Below are positions 8,501 to 17,285 of a stretch of DNA of 64,000 nucleotides, piece by piece (the first letter of the stretch is position 1; each line of letters opens with the position of its first letter). The notes beneath the pieces are model-generated. The model saw nothing but the letters and a program-made list of their open reading frames with translations, ran no database searches and was not told the DNA's origin. The DNA lies in contig NZ_CP126994.1 in NCBI RefSeq assembly GCF_030252425.1, forward strand, positions 4,469,501 through 4,533,500. Direction: 5' to 3'. Both the position numbers and the translations under genes were made by a program. Origin of the DNA: Acidisoma sp. PAMC 29798 (GTDB lineage: Bacteria; Pseudomonadota; Alphaproteobacteria; Acetobacterales; Acetobacteraceae).

Positions 8501-9067
8501 TTACGCCTGCGTCTCGCCCACGCCCATCTTCAGCGCCGCGATCTGCACGCAGCGCTCGAACACATCCAACGCGTCGAAGACCCGGTCCATGCCGTCCTCC
8601 GGCAGGACCATCGGATGTCCACCCGCCAGAACTGCGCCCGGAACCATTAGATTGTCCGGCAGGCCGAAATGCTCGACCGTCAGATGCGGCATCGGGTCTG
8701 GAATAGCCGAGACATGGGCCCGGCTGCGCGCATCGAAGAGCGTCGCGGTATTGGAATAGCCGAAGATCGGCTTGCCCCGGCCGAGAAACCAGCCGATTTC
8801 CACGAGCGTCCCGGCATCGGCAGAAGCGCCGCGAAACGGCGTCAGATTGGCGATGATGATGTCCGCAGCTTCCATCATCGCGACGTCCTTGCGGAAGATC
8901 GTGAGGCCGGCCTCGCTGCTCTCCATGGTCGCGAGGCTCTCGATATCCTCGTTCAGCGGCGGCTGACCGCGCAGCCCATATTGGGCACAAATCTCCACCT
9001 TGCGCCGCGCATGCTCGCGCGCATTCGGCAGGAAGACATCGGGACCGGCGAGATACACGGTGATCAT
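8501..9067 (-). CDS. Nucleoside 2-deoxyribosyltransferase
   Basis: Cytoplasmic nucleotide salvage enzyme of 188 residues that swaps the base on 2'-deoxyribonucleosides, or hydrolyses 2'-deoxynucleotides. Family marks are the N-terminal VYLAGPDVFLPNA, the middle FRKDVAMMEAADIIIANLTPF and the catalytic-Glu region ADAGTLVEIGWFLGRGKPIFGY. It lies 39 bases downstream of acetyl-CoA synthetase on the same strand but has no clear functional tie to it. Confidence 0.88.
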   Translation of the reverse strand: MITVYLAGPDVFLPNAREHARRKVEICAQYGLRGQPPLNEDIESLATMESSEAGLTIFRKDVAMMEAADIIIANLTPFRGASADAGTLVEIGWFLGRGKPIFGYSNTATLFDARSRAHVSAIPDPMPHLTVEHFGLPDNLMVPGAVLAGGHPMVLPEDGMDRVFDALDVFERCVQIAALKMGVGETQA

Positions 9068-9106
9068 GCCCCGACCATGCCCGCCTCGCCGGTCGCTCGC
9101 AAGACG

Positions 9107-11038
9107 TCAGGACTTTCGGTTCGCCACCAGATCGTCGACCACCGCCGGGTCGGCGAGCGTCGAAGTATCGCCTAGGCTATCGATCTCATTGGCGGCGATC
9201 TTGCGCAGGATGCGCCGCATGATCTTGCCGCTCCGCGTCTTGGGCAGGCCCGGCGCCCATTGGATCACATCTGGCACGGCGATGGCGCCGATATCCTTGC
9301 GCACCCAGGCCGACAATTCCTTGAGCAGGGCGTCACTCGGCTCGATGCCGCGCTTGAGGGTGACGTAGGCGTAGATGCCCTGGCCCTTCACGTCATGCGG
9401 GAAACCAACCACGGCGGCCTCGGCGACATCCGCGTGGCCGTCCAGCGCGCTCTCGACCTCGGCCGTACCCATGCGGTGGCCGGAGACGTTGATGACGTCA
9501 TCGACGCGGCCGGTGATCCAGTAATAGCCATCGGCATCGCGGCGGGCACCGTCACCGGTGAAGTAGTATCCCGGGTAGGTGCTGAAATAGGTTTGGATGA
9601 AGCGGGCATGATCACCGAAGACGGTGCGCATCTGGCCCGGCCAGCTATCGGCGATGCAGAGATAGCCATCTGCCGCACCCTCCAGAGGGTGACCCTCGGC
9701 ATCGACGATGACGGGCTGCACGCCGGGCATGGGCAGGGTCGCAGAGCCCGGCTTCAGTGCCATGCCCGGAACCGGGCTGATCAGGATGCCGCCGGTCTCG
9801 GTCTGCCACCAGCTATCGACGATGGGGCAGCGACCTTCGCCGACGACCGTGTTGTACCAATGCCAGGCCTCGGGGTTGATCGGCTCGCCCACAGAACCGA
9901 GCAGCCGCAGGCTGCTGCGCTTGCTGCGCTTCACCGGCGCATCGCCATCCCGCATCAGGGCGCGGATGGCGGTGGGTGCGGTATAGAAGATCTCGACCTG
10001 ATGCTTATCGACGATCTCCCACAGCCGCCCGCTGTCGGGATAGGTCGGCACGCCTTCGAACATCAGCGTCGTCGCGCCATTCGCGAGCGGCCCATAGACG
10101 ATATAGGTGTGGCCGGTGACCCAGCCCACATCGGCAGTACACCAGAACACTTCGCCGGGCCGGTAATCGAAGACCAGCTCATGGGTCAGGCTCGCCCAGA
10201 CCATGTAGCCGCCGGTGGTGTGAAGGACGCCCTTGGGGCTGCCGGTGCTGCCCGAGGTATAGAGGATGAACAGCGGGTCCTCGGCATTCATCTCCTCCGG
10301 CGGGCAATCGGGGGAGGCGGCCGCCACCAGCGCGGCATAGTCATGGTCGCGTCCCTCGATCATCGGCACCTTAGTACCGGTAACGGCGACCACGACCACG
10401 GCGGTGACGTTCGGGCAGGATTTCAGCGCCTCATCCGCATTGGCCTTGAGGGGCACGCGCTTGCCGGCGCGGCGGCCTTCGTCAGCCGTGATCAGCACGG
10501 TCGATTTGCAATCGAGCATGCGACCCGACAGGCTGAGCGGGGAGAAGCCGCCGAAGACCACGGAATGCACGGCGCCGACGCGGGCGCAGGCGAGCATCGC
10601 TACCGCCGCCTCGATCACCATAGGCAGATAGATAGTGACCCGGTCGCCCTTATGGACGCCGAGCGCCTTCAGGCCATTGGCGAGGCGGCAGACCCTTTCG
10701 TGCAAGTCGCAATAGGTGATGCTGGCCGAGGTGCCGGGCTCATCGCCTTCCCAGATGATCGCGGTTTGGTCACCCCGCACAGCCAGATGCCGGTCGAGGC
10801 AGGAGACGCTGGCATTCAGCGTGCCGTCTTCGAACCACTTGATCGACACGTCACCCGTAAAGCTGGTGTTCTTGATCTTGGTCGGCTCGGCCATCCAGGC
10901 GACGCGCGCCAGGGCTTCCCGCTTCCAAAAGGCGTCCGGTGCGGCAGCGACGGCGGCGCGCATCGCGGCAATTCGGTCGGCGCTCTCGCTCAGGCGAGGG
11001 GAAAGCGGCGCGGACATGGTGGCGTGATCGTCTGGCAT
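9107..11038 (-). CDS. acsA: Acetyl-CoA synthetase (AMP-forming)
   Basis: Activates acetate to acetyl-CoA through acetyl-AMP. It has the full length for the family, 643 residues. The AMP-binding P-loop [12 protein letters not shown], the adenine-binding region [30 protein letters not shown], and the C-terminal [16 protein letters not shown], whose catalytic Lys is the known acetylation site, are all visible. Ribosome site GGAGGA precedes the ATG. In an organism rich in alcohol and aldehyde oxidation genes it would return acetate to central metabolism. The very long open frame on the opposite strand is a coding shadow. Confidence 0.96.
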   Translation of the reverse strand: MPDDHATMSAPLSPRLSESADRIAAMRAAVAAAPDAFWKREALARVAWMAEPTKIKNTSFTGDVSIKWFEDGTLNASVSCLDRHLAVRGDQTAIIWEGDEPGTSASITYCDLHERVCRLANGLKALGVHKGDRVTIYLPMVIEAAVAMLACARVGAVHSVVFGGFSPLSLSGRMLDCKSTVLITADEGRRAGKRVPLKANADEALKSCPNVTAVVVVAVTGTKVPMIEGRDHDYAALVAAASPDCPPEEMNAEDPLFILYTSGSTGSPKGVLHTTGGYMVWASLTHELVFDYRPGEVFWCTADVGWVTGHTYIVYGPLANGATTLMFEGVPTYPDSGRLWEIVDKHQVEIFYTAPTAIRALMRDGDAPVKRSKRSSLRLLGSVGEPINPEAWHWYNTVVGEGRCPIVDSWWQTETGGILISPVPGMALKPGSATLPMPGVQPVIVDAEGHPLEGAADGYLCIADSWPGQMRTVFGDHARFIQTYFSTYPGYYFTGDGARRDADGYYWITGRVDDVINVSGHRMGTAEVESALDGHADVAEAAVVGFPHDVKGQGIYAYVTLKRGIEPSDALLKELSAWVRKDIGAIAVPDVIQWAPGLPKTRSGKIMRRILRKIAANEIDSLGDTSTLADPAVVDDLVANRKS

Positions 11039-11158
11039 GACGTGGTCCTCCGTCGGTCACGGCGCGGGGCGGCGCCTGCGCAAGCTCCGGCTCTGCGGGC
11101 CGGTTTCCCCGAAGGTCCGAGCCATCGGGCGCGAAGTCAAACGCTTTTCAGGCAGAGC

Positions 11159-12100
11159 TTAAGGGTGTCCGCTATGGGCGAAGCCGCGCAAGGCCGAGAC
11201 GATGGCGGAAAATTCCTCCGCGATGCGGTCGCTCACGGCGCGTCCACGCAGATAGCCGTGGATCAGGCCGGTGCCAGGATGCAGGCTGGCCGCGACGCCT
11301 GACCCGCGGAGCGCGGCCGCATAGTCATGCGAATCCTCCGCGAGAGGATCGATGTCGGCCACGAAAATGGCGGCGGGTGGCAGGCCTGAGAAGTCTCGCG
11401 TGGCGAGCGGCGCCAGTTCCGGATCATCCGTCACCACCGGCGGCCCGCCAGCATAGAGCCTGCGATAGCCGGCAAGGCTCGCGGCGGGCAGCAAAGGCGC
11501 ATCTTCCTTCGGGCCGCCAATCGCCCGCCGGCAATCCGGATGCAGCATCGGGTAGATCAGCACCTGCGCCCAAGGCATCGGCTTACCCTTCCGACGCAGC
11601 CGCAGGCAGAGTGCCACCGCGAGGGTGGCGCCGGCACTGTCCCCGGCCACGATCACCGCCTGATGGGAGTCCAGAAGGTCGTCATAGGCGGCCTCAGCAT
11701 CGTCGAGCGCGGCGGGGTAGCGGTTCTCGGGCGACAGACGGTAATCCAGCGCGGCCACCGCCACTTCGGCGCCGGCGGCGAGGTCCGCGCAGATGCTGTC
11801 ATGGCTGTCGAGACCGCCGACCACGAAGCCACCACCGTGGAAGTACAGCACGACGCGATGCGGTATGGCATCCGGCGTTGTGTAGCTGCGCACGCGCAAT
11901 TCGCGCGTCGGATTCTGGGCGTGCAGGATGCCGTCCATGGCCCGCAGGCCCGGTGGATACGGCCGCGCATAGGCCGCGCACATCCGGTCATAGGCGGCGC
12001 GGATCACGGGGGCCGGCGCATCGGGCGGCACGCCGGCCGAGAAGCTGTCGGTCTTGCGGATGAAGGCCTTCACCTGACTGTCCAGGTCGAAACTGGTCAT
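11159..12100 (-). CDS. Alpha/beta hydrolase, hormone-sensitive-lipase family
   Basis: Esterase of 313 residues. The oxyanion-hole motif HGGGFVVGG and the nucleophile elbow GDSAGAT are typical of the HSL (bacterial family IV) group. The catalytic Asp is likely in DIDPLAEDS and the His in GLIHGYLRG. Ribosome site GGGGAG precedes the start. It is 18 bases downstream of two small exported-protein genes on the same strand. Its substrate is unknown; no signal peptide, so cytoplasmic. Confidence 0.88.
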   Translation of the reverse strand: MTSFDLDSQVKAFIRKTDSFSAGVPPDAPAPVIRAAYDRMCAAYARPYPPGLRAMDGILHAQNPTRELRVRSYTTPDAIPHRVVLYFHGGGFVVGGLDSHDSICADLAAGAEVAVAALDYRLSPENRYPAALDDAEAAYDDLLDSHQAVIVAGDSAGATLAVALCLRLRRKGKPMPWAQVLIYPMLHPDCRRAIGGPKEDAPLLPAASLAGYRRLYAGGPPVVTDDPELAPLATRDFSGLPPAAIFVADIDPLAEDSHDYAAALRGSGVAASLHPGTGLIHGYLRGRAVSDRIAEEFSAIVSALRGFAHSGHP

Positions 12101-12118
12101 CGGACGCTCCCCGGTTCT

Positions 12119-12370
12119 TCAGTCGGACGTCGCATTTCCGCCGGTTTTGATCTTATAGGCCATTCCGAGTTCGACTTCGCCGATTGCCTGCTGCGTCAGG
12201 TGAAGCGCCGCCTGCACATGGCCGGCCTTGTCGGGGGTCGCGAGGCCCAGGTGCTGGGCGGCGTCATTCAGCGATTGCAGCGCCGCGTTCATATGGCCCT
12301 GGTGATGCACGGCGCAGCCGGCGAGCGTACCGCCGCTGATGAAGGCGACCGCAATGACGACCCGCCTCAT
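12119..12370 (-). CDS. Small lipoprotein with helical repeat, paralogue of its upstream neighbour
   Basis: About 83 residues. A lipoprotein signal with lipobox LAGC is followed by a helical region containing LNDAAQHLG, DKAGHVQAALHLTQQAI. The ATG at 12370 overlaps the stop of the upstream gene as ATGA, so translation is probably coupled. The upstream protein shares the pattern LNDA-x3-L, then DK-x-GH-x3-A, so the two are paralogues. No known function; probably a periplasmic helical-hairpin protein. Confidence 0.7.
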   Translation of the reverse strand: MRRVVIAVAFISGGTLAGCAVHHQGHMNAALQSLNDAAQHLGLATPDKAGHVQAALHLTQQAIGEVELGMAYKIKTGGNATSD

Positions 12371-12594
12371 GGCGACACTGCCCGGATTTGGGCTTCGGCT
12401 TGGGCGATGAGGGCGATGGCCTTTTGCGGATGGCCGCCCTTGTTGTCGCTGGTCTGCGCCAGGAAGCCGCTGGCATCGTTGAGGGCGGACAGCGCCTGGG
12501 CCAGTTGCGGTTCGTCGGCGACGGCCGTCACAGCCAATCCGCCGCCCGCGAAGGCCCCAACCACCATCAAAGCCAAATGCCATTGCCTGCCCAT
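12367..12594 (-). CDS. Small exported helical protein of unknown function
   Basis: 75 residues with a signal peptide cleaved after about residue 26 (AVA-DEP) and a short helical domain with LNDASGFLAQ and DNKGGHPQKAIALI. It has a good ribosome site (GGAG) before the start. It is the first gene of a three-gene unit with the lipoprotein paralogue and the HSL-type hydrolase. The shared LNDA...GH motif suggests a small family. I do not recognise it as a named domain. Confidence 0.7.
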   Translation of the reverse strand: MGRQWHLALMVVGAFAGGGLAVTAVADEPQLAQALSALNDASGFLAQTSDNKGGHPQKAIALIAQAEAQIRAVSP

Positions 12595-12727
12595 CTACCC
12601 CGCCTCCGCTTGCGACTCGTCAGCGGCAGGATAGCGGCATTGCGCATTCATACCAAAGGGTTACTGGCCCGTGTTCCACTGCCGAGCCGATCTGTCAGAA
12701 GTGCTCAAGAACAGAGCCTCCCGCTCG

Positions 12728-13156
12728 TCAGACGCCGCTGATATAGTTCGTCAGGCTGTTGACCTCGTGCAGACGGATGTTGAGTTCCGCCTTCACCACG
12801 TCGCCGATGCTGATCAAACCGACCAGTTTGTCGCCTTCAAAGACCGGAAGATAGCGCACACGATGGTCGGTCATGATCTGCATCGCATCCTCCAGCGACG
12901 CGTCTGCGCTTACGCGATATTGAGTCGGCCTCATCGCATGATCCGCGCGCATCGCGCGAACCCCGCTGGGATTGAGCGCCATCGCGCGTACGATGCCACG
13001 CTCGGACAGCACGCCGAGCAGCTTGCTTCCCTCCATGACCAGGACGGCGCCGATCGTGTTCTCGTGCAGAATCTGGGTGACATCGCTGACCGGGGTATTC
13101 GACGAAACGCTGATGAGGTTTTTGCTCTTAGTGGCAAGAATGGACGAGACCAGCAC
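12728..13156 (-). CDS. CBS domain pair protein
   Basis: A stand-alone tandem CBS (Bateman) module of 142 residues. The first CBS motif spans about residues 9-63 (VSDVTQILHENTIGAVLV, LGVLSERGIVRA) and the second 76-130 (LEDAMQIMTDHRVRYLPV, VGLISIGDVV). Such modules bind adenine nucleotides or NAD and act as sensors. The start is GTG with GGGAGGT upstream. Single gene; partner unknown. Confidence 0.9.
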   Translation of the reverse strand: MLVSSILATKSKNLISVSSNTPVSDVTQILHENTIGAVLVMEGSKLLGVLSERGIVRAMALNPSGVRAMRADHAMRPTQYRVSADASLEDAMQIMTDHRVRYLPVFEGDKLVGLISIGDVVKAELNIRLHEVNSLTNYISGV

Positions 13157-13298
13157 GGTGAGACCTCCCTTTTTTTATTGGCCCAGACTTTAGCAGCCCG
13201 TGGCCCCGATTGCAGCCAATTTAACGGAATTCGCGTCGATCATTTGACTTCAGGCAGTTGGCATCAGGAGACTGTGATCAGCCGACTTCGTCAAGCGC

Positions 13299-14738
13299 TC
13301 AGGCGAACTGCATCGCGACGCTGCGCCAGTGAGTGTAGAAATCAATGATCTTGAGCCCCTGTTCCGGCAGGCCAAGGCCCGATCCCTTCCAGCCCCCGAA
13401 GGGCGCATGCATTTCCACCCCCGCCGTGGGGAGATTGACGCCGACCACGCCAGACTCGACGCCGCGTGCAAAGCGATGCGCGGCCTCAAGGTCGTGGGTC
13501 ATGATGGTATTGCTGAGGCCATAGCCGGTGCCGTTGACGGCCGTGATGGCCTGTTCCAAACCATCCACGGGAATGAGCACCACAACGGGTCCGAAGATCT
13601 CCTCCTGCGCAAGGGGTGCGTCTGCGGCGACATCGGCAAAGACGGTGGGCGTGATGAAATAGCCGCCGTCGTCCGGCCGCGCGGCCCCGCCGGCCGCGAC
13701 ATGCAGGCCCGCCGCGATACCGGCTTGGATATGCTGGCGGATTTTGCCGAACTGGCGGTCATCCACCACGGGGCCCAGGAAGGTTTCGGGCGCCATGGGG
13801 TCACCCACCACAAGCCCGCGTGCCCGCGTGACGAAGGCATCGGTAAAGGCCTCGGCCACGGCGCGGTCTACCAAGACCCGGCTGGTCGCCGTGCATTTCT
13901 GGCCGGCGCTGCGGAATGCACCTTCGGTCGCGATCAAAACCGCCTTGTCGATGTCGGCGGCTGAATGGACATAGAGCGCGTTCTTGCCGCCCATCTCGCA
14001 TTGTGCCCGCGCCAGCCGGCCGGACACCTCCCGGTAGATCGATTGGCCCACGGGCGTCGACCCGGTGAAGGAGATGGCGGGCAGCTGCGGATGCCGCACG
14101 ATGGCCGCGCCGACATCCGCACCACCATGCACGAGGTTGACCACACCATCCGGCAAGCCCGCTTCCAGCAACGCATCCATTACCGCCTGGGAACACAACG
14201 GGTGATGCGGCGCGGGCTTCCACACCACGGTATTGCCGGTCACCAGGGCGGGGCCGAGCTTCCAGCAGGGAATCGAAAAGGGAAAGTTCCAGGGTGTGAC
14301 GAGGCCCACGGCGCCCAGCGGTTCGCGCAGCGTGTAGTAATGGACATTGGGTCTGCCTGAATGCAGCGTCTCCCCCGCCGGGCGCTGGGCTTCGGCGGCG
14401 TAGAATTGCAGCACCTTTCCGGCATAGCCGAGTTCCCCGATGGCCTCGGGCAGGGGCTTGCCCATCTCCCGCGTCATCAAGGCGCCCAGTTCGGCCGCGC
14501 GACTGACGATCAGGGCCCCCGCCTTGGCGAGAATCTCGGCGCGCTGAATGGCGCCGCGATCGCGCCAGGCCGGAAAGGCCGCACGTGCCGCCTGCACAGC
14601 GTGCTCGACCTCCTCGGCTGACGAAAATGCATAGTCAGACACGACATCGCTGAGATTCGAGGGATTGAGAGCCCGGTAACGCTCGTCACCCGAAGGGGTC
14701 GTGCGGCGGCCGCCGATGACATTAGCAATGGCAGTCAT
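13299..14738 (-). CDS. NAD(P)-dependent aldehyde dehydrogenase
   Basis: ALDH superfamily enzyme of 479 residues. The cofactor and active-site parts are complete: TPWNFPFSIPCWKLGPAL, WKPA, FTGSTPVG, catalytic Glu in CEMGGKN and catalytic Cys in GQKCTATSR. The MGGKN form, where most ALDHs have LGGKN, is frequent in 2-oxoglutarate-semialdehyde dehydrogenases, so a sugar-acid or hydroxyproline link is possible. It lies 30 bases after the GMC oxidoreductase gene and would oxidise the aldehyde that enzyme makes. Confidence 0.9.
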   Translation of the reverse strand: MTAIANVIGGRRTTPSGDERYRALNPSNLSDVVSDYAFSSAEEVEHAVQAARAAFPAWRDRGAIQRAEILAKAGALIVSRAAELGALMTREMGKPLPEAIGELGYAGKVLQFYAAEAQRPAGETLHSGRPNVHYYTLREPLGAVGLVTPWNFPFSIPCWKLGPALVTGNTVVWKPAPHHPLCSQAVMDALLEAGLPDGVVNLVHGGADVGAAIVRHPQLPAISFTGSTPVGQSIYREVSGRLARAQCEMGGKNALYVHSAADIDKAVLIATEGAFRSAGQKCTATSRVLVDRAVAEAFTDAFVTRARGLVVGDPMAPETFLGPVVDDRQFGKIRQHIQAGIAAGLHVAAGGAARPDDGGYFITPTVFADVAADAPLAQEEIFGPVVVLIPVDGLEQAITAVNGTGYGLSNTIMTHDLEAAHRFARGVESGVVGVNLPTAGVEMHAPFGGWKGSGLGLPEQGLKIIDFYTHWRSVAMQFA

Positions 14739-14768
14739 GGAATTTCTTCCCTCTTTTGATCGTGAGAC

Positions 14769-16394
14769 TTAGGCCGCCTGGGCGTCGGCCAGGATCATAT
14801 CCGCGGCCTTCTCACCGATCATGATGATGGCGGCATTGGTATTGGCGGAGATGAGGCGCGGCATGATCGATCCATCAACGACACGCAGCCCTTCCGCGCC
14901 ATGCACCTTGAGGCTGGGGGAAACCACGGCGTCCGGCCCTGGCCCCATGATGCAGGTGCAGGTGGGGTGATAGATCGTGCTGCCCCGCTCGCGACAATAG
15001 GCCAGGAGGTCGGCATCGCTTGTGATGCCAGGTCCTGGCTCCGTCTCTTCCTTCAGATAGTCGCACATGGCCGGGGCATGAACGATGGCGCGCAGGCGGC
15101 GGAGCGCATCGATATTGGCCTGCCTGTCGGTTTGGCTCGCCAGGTAATTGACGCGAATTTCCGGCGCTGCGGCGGGATCGGCGCTCTTGATGCGTAGGCT
15201 GCCGCGACTCTCGGGCCGCAACTGACAGACCGACGCGGTAAAGGCGGAGTATGGATGCAGGGCTTCCCCCATCTTGTCGGTGCTGAAGGGAATGAAATGG
15301 ACCTCGCAATCAGGCGTGGCATAGCGCTCATTGGTCTTGAAGATGGCCGTGCCCAGGCCCGCACTCGTCGTCAGGGGGCCTCGGCGATACATCAGGTATT
15401 CGAGGCCCATGCCAATGCGACGCAGCGGATGATGGTAGGCGTCGTTGATGGTCACCTTCTTCTTGGCCTTGAAGACCATGCGGACTTGCAGATGATCTTG
15501 CAAATTGGCGCCGACGCCCGGCGCATCCTGGATCACCGCAATGCCGTGTTCCTGCAGCAGGTCCGCCGGACCCCAGCCTGACAGTTGCAGAAGCTGCGGT
15601 GAGTTGATGGCGCCACCGGACAGGATGACCTCGCGACCCGCCATCACCCGCTTGATGCGGCCCTCATGCAGGAAGGACACGCCGGTCGCGCGCTTACCCT
15701 CGAACAGCACCGTCTGGGCCATCGCATAGGTCATGACGGTGAGATTGGCGCGCTTCATCGCCGGGCGCAGGAACGCCACGGCGGCGCTACACCGGCGGCC
15801 CCGGCGGGAGGTGGTCTGGAAATAGCCAGCGCCTTCCTGGCTCTCGCCGTTGAAATCCTCATTGCGCTGCAAGCCGGTCTCGGCGGCCGCCCGAATGAAG
15901 GCCTCGACCAGTTCATGGGGCGCCGGAGGATCGGAGACGGCGAGAGGACCGCCCACGCCGTGATAGGCATCCGCGCCGCGCTGATGATCTTCGGATTTCT
16001 TGAAATAGGGCAAGACATCGTCATAGGACCAGCCGGTATTGCCGAGCTGGCGCCACAGGTCGAAGTCTTCCTTCTGGCCGCGCAGATAAACCAACCCGTT
16101 GATGGAACTTGATCCGCCCAAAACCTTGCCGCGTGGCTGGAAGATGCGGCGATTGTTGAGTTCGGGTTCGGGCTCTGTGTGGTACATCCAGTTGTAGCGC
16201 ACGTCCTTGAACAGCCTGCCATAGCCTATGGGAATGTGGATCCAGATATTGTTGTCTGGGCCGCCGGCCTCCAGCAGCAGCACGCGGTGCCGCCCCGATG
16301 CCGTGAGACGGTTCGCGAGCACGCAGCCAGCCGATCCGGCGCCGACAATGACATAGTCGAAGACCTTGGGGTCTTCGGGCTGGCTTTTTGCCAA
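14769..16394 (-). CDS. GMC family FAD-dependent alcohol oxidoreductase (choline-dehydrogenase-like)
   Basis: Flavoenzyme of 541 residues oxidising primary alcohols. The FAD-binding GAGSAGCVLANRL near the N-terminus, GMC signature 1 (GGSSSINGLVYLRGQ), signature 2 (SGGAINSPQLLQLSGWG), the catalytic His region YHPTCTCIMG and the C-terminal NTNAAIIMIGEKAADMI are all present. The start is TTG with GGGAGGA 8 bases upstream. It is followed by an aldehyde dehydrogenase and preceded by a GntR regulator. BetA was considered, but no betaine genes are near, so the substrate stays open. Confidence 0.92.
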   Translation of the reverse strand: MAKSQPEDPKVFDYVIVGAGSAGCVLANRLTASGRHRVLLLEAGGPDNNIWIHIPIGYGRLFKDVRYNWMYHTEPEPELNNRRIFQPRGKVLGGSSSINGLVYLRGQKEDFDLWRQLGNTGWSYDDVLPYFKKSEDHQRGADAYHGVGGPLAVSDPPAPHELVEAFIRAAAETGLQRNEDFNGESQEGAGYFQTTSRRGRRCSAAVAFLRPAMKRANLTVMTYAMAQTVLFEGKRATGVSFLHEGRIKRVMAGREVILSGGAINSPQLLQLSGWGPADLLQEHGIAVIQDAPGVGANLQDHLQVRMVFKAKKKVTINDAYHHPLRRIGMGLEYLMYRRGPLTTSAGLGTAIFKTNERYATPDCEVHFIPFSTDKMGEALHPYSAFTASVCQLRPESRGSLRIKSADPAAAPEIRVNYLASQTDRQANIDALRRLRAIVHAPAMCDYLKEETEPGPGITSDADLLAYCRERGSTIYHPTCTCIMGPGPDAVVSPSLKVHGAEGLRVVDGSIMPRLISANTNAAIIMIGEKAADMILADAQAA

Positions 16395-16425
16395 GTCTTA
16401 TGTCCTCCCTCTATCGACGCCGTGT

Positions 16426-17139
16426 TTACGCCCGCGCGTCTCGTGGGTACGAGCGCCAGCCGCCATGCGCCGCCTTAAAGGCCTGAAGCGCGGGCTGCAT
16501 GTGCTGCACACACAAGGTTTCGAAACCCACGCGGTCGCCTGCTTCCATGGCATTGATGATCTGGACGTGTTCCTGTCGCGACTTTTCCGCGAGTTCCGGC
16601 GTGGCGATGGCATAGCAATGAATGGCGGCGGTCTTGACCCAGTAATGCTGTATCAAGTCCGCGAGGTGACGATTGCGGCAGGCGCCGAAGATCATCTGGT
16701 GGAAGCTATCATTGGCGACCGAGGCGGCATTGAGGTCACCCGCCTCACCGCAGCGGATATAGGTGTCATTGACGGCGCGAAGTTGCGTGATCCATGCAGG
16801 ATCGGCGGGCAAGGGAATGCGCTGCGCCGCCTGCTGTTGCAAAATGCTGCGTATTTCATAAAGCGCATCCACTTCCTCTGCCGAATAGTCGCTGACGACG
16901 GCGCCACGGTTTTGCCGACGCTGGATCAGCCCGGCGCGATCGAGCTCTTCGAAGGCCGCGCGAATGACATGGCGACCGACCGAGAAACGGTCGCTGAGTT
17001 CTTCTTCCACCAGGCGTTCGCGGGGTTTGAGGCGACCGAAGACGATATCGTGTTGCAAGGCGCTGACCACCGACATGACACGTTGATCGCCGGCTTTGCC
17101 AGCGCGGCCCGCCATGTCTTCGACTTTGGCATTGTCCAT
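16426..17139 (-). CDS. GntR family transcriptional regulator, FCD domain
   Basis: FadR/FCD-type repressor. The N-terminal winged helix contains DIVFGRLKPRERLVEEELSD and VGRHVIRAAFEELDRAGLI; the all-helical FCD domain (AEEVDALYEIRSILQQQAA and after) binds a carboxylate effector. Start uncertain: 17139 or 17148 give normal lengths, while open frame up to 17241 would require TTG and overlap the divergent promoter. It leads the GMC-ALDH operon and is divergent from the LhgO-like gene. It probably controls both directions through the repeat at 17183-17200. Confidence 0.88.
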   Translation of the reverse strand: MDNAKVEDMAGRAGKAGDQRVMSVVSALQHDIVFGRLKPRERLVEEELSDRFSVGRHVIRAAFEELDRAGLIQRRQNRGAVVSDYSAEEVDALYEIRSILQQQAAQRIPLPADPAWITQLRAVNDTYIRCGEAGDLNAASVANDSFHQMIFGACRNRHLADLIQHYWVKTAAIHCYAIATPELAEKSRQEHVQIINAMEAGDRVGFETLCVQHMQPALQAFKAAHGGWRSYPRDARA

Positions 17140-17182
17140 GCGGTCCATCCCCAAGGCGACTAAACGCTTCCCCACTCGTTTG

Positions 17183-17224
17183 GTCAACGGGATTGTTGAC
17201 AAGATTGATTGCAACTTTGATAAC
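17183..17224 (+). promoter_or_regulatory. Promoter for the LhgO-like gene with overlapping inverted repeat
   Basis: TTGACA at 17196-17201 and GATAAC at 17219-17224 are separated by 17 bases and fit a sigma-70 promoter reading right. The -35 box overlaps an inverted repeat GTCAAC (17183-17188) / GTTGAC (17195-17200). This layout would let the divergent GntR regulator repress by blocking RNA polymerase. The start codon is about 60 bases further on. Confidence 0.5.
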
Positions 17225-17285
17225 GGGGCTTCGCGCGCCAATAAGGATAACGGATGACCATCACGACCACGACGGCCGCTGCGTG

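Noticed and set aside
9260-11302. Open frame of 680 codons on the plus strand opposite acsA
   Set aside because: Mirror of a high-GC coding gene; low-complexity Arg/Ala/Gly/His-rich translation with no family motif, while the minus strand encodes a complete acetyl-CoA synthetase.
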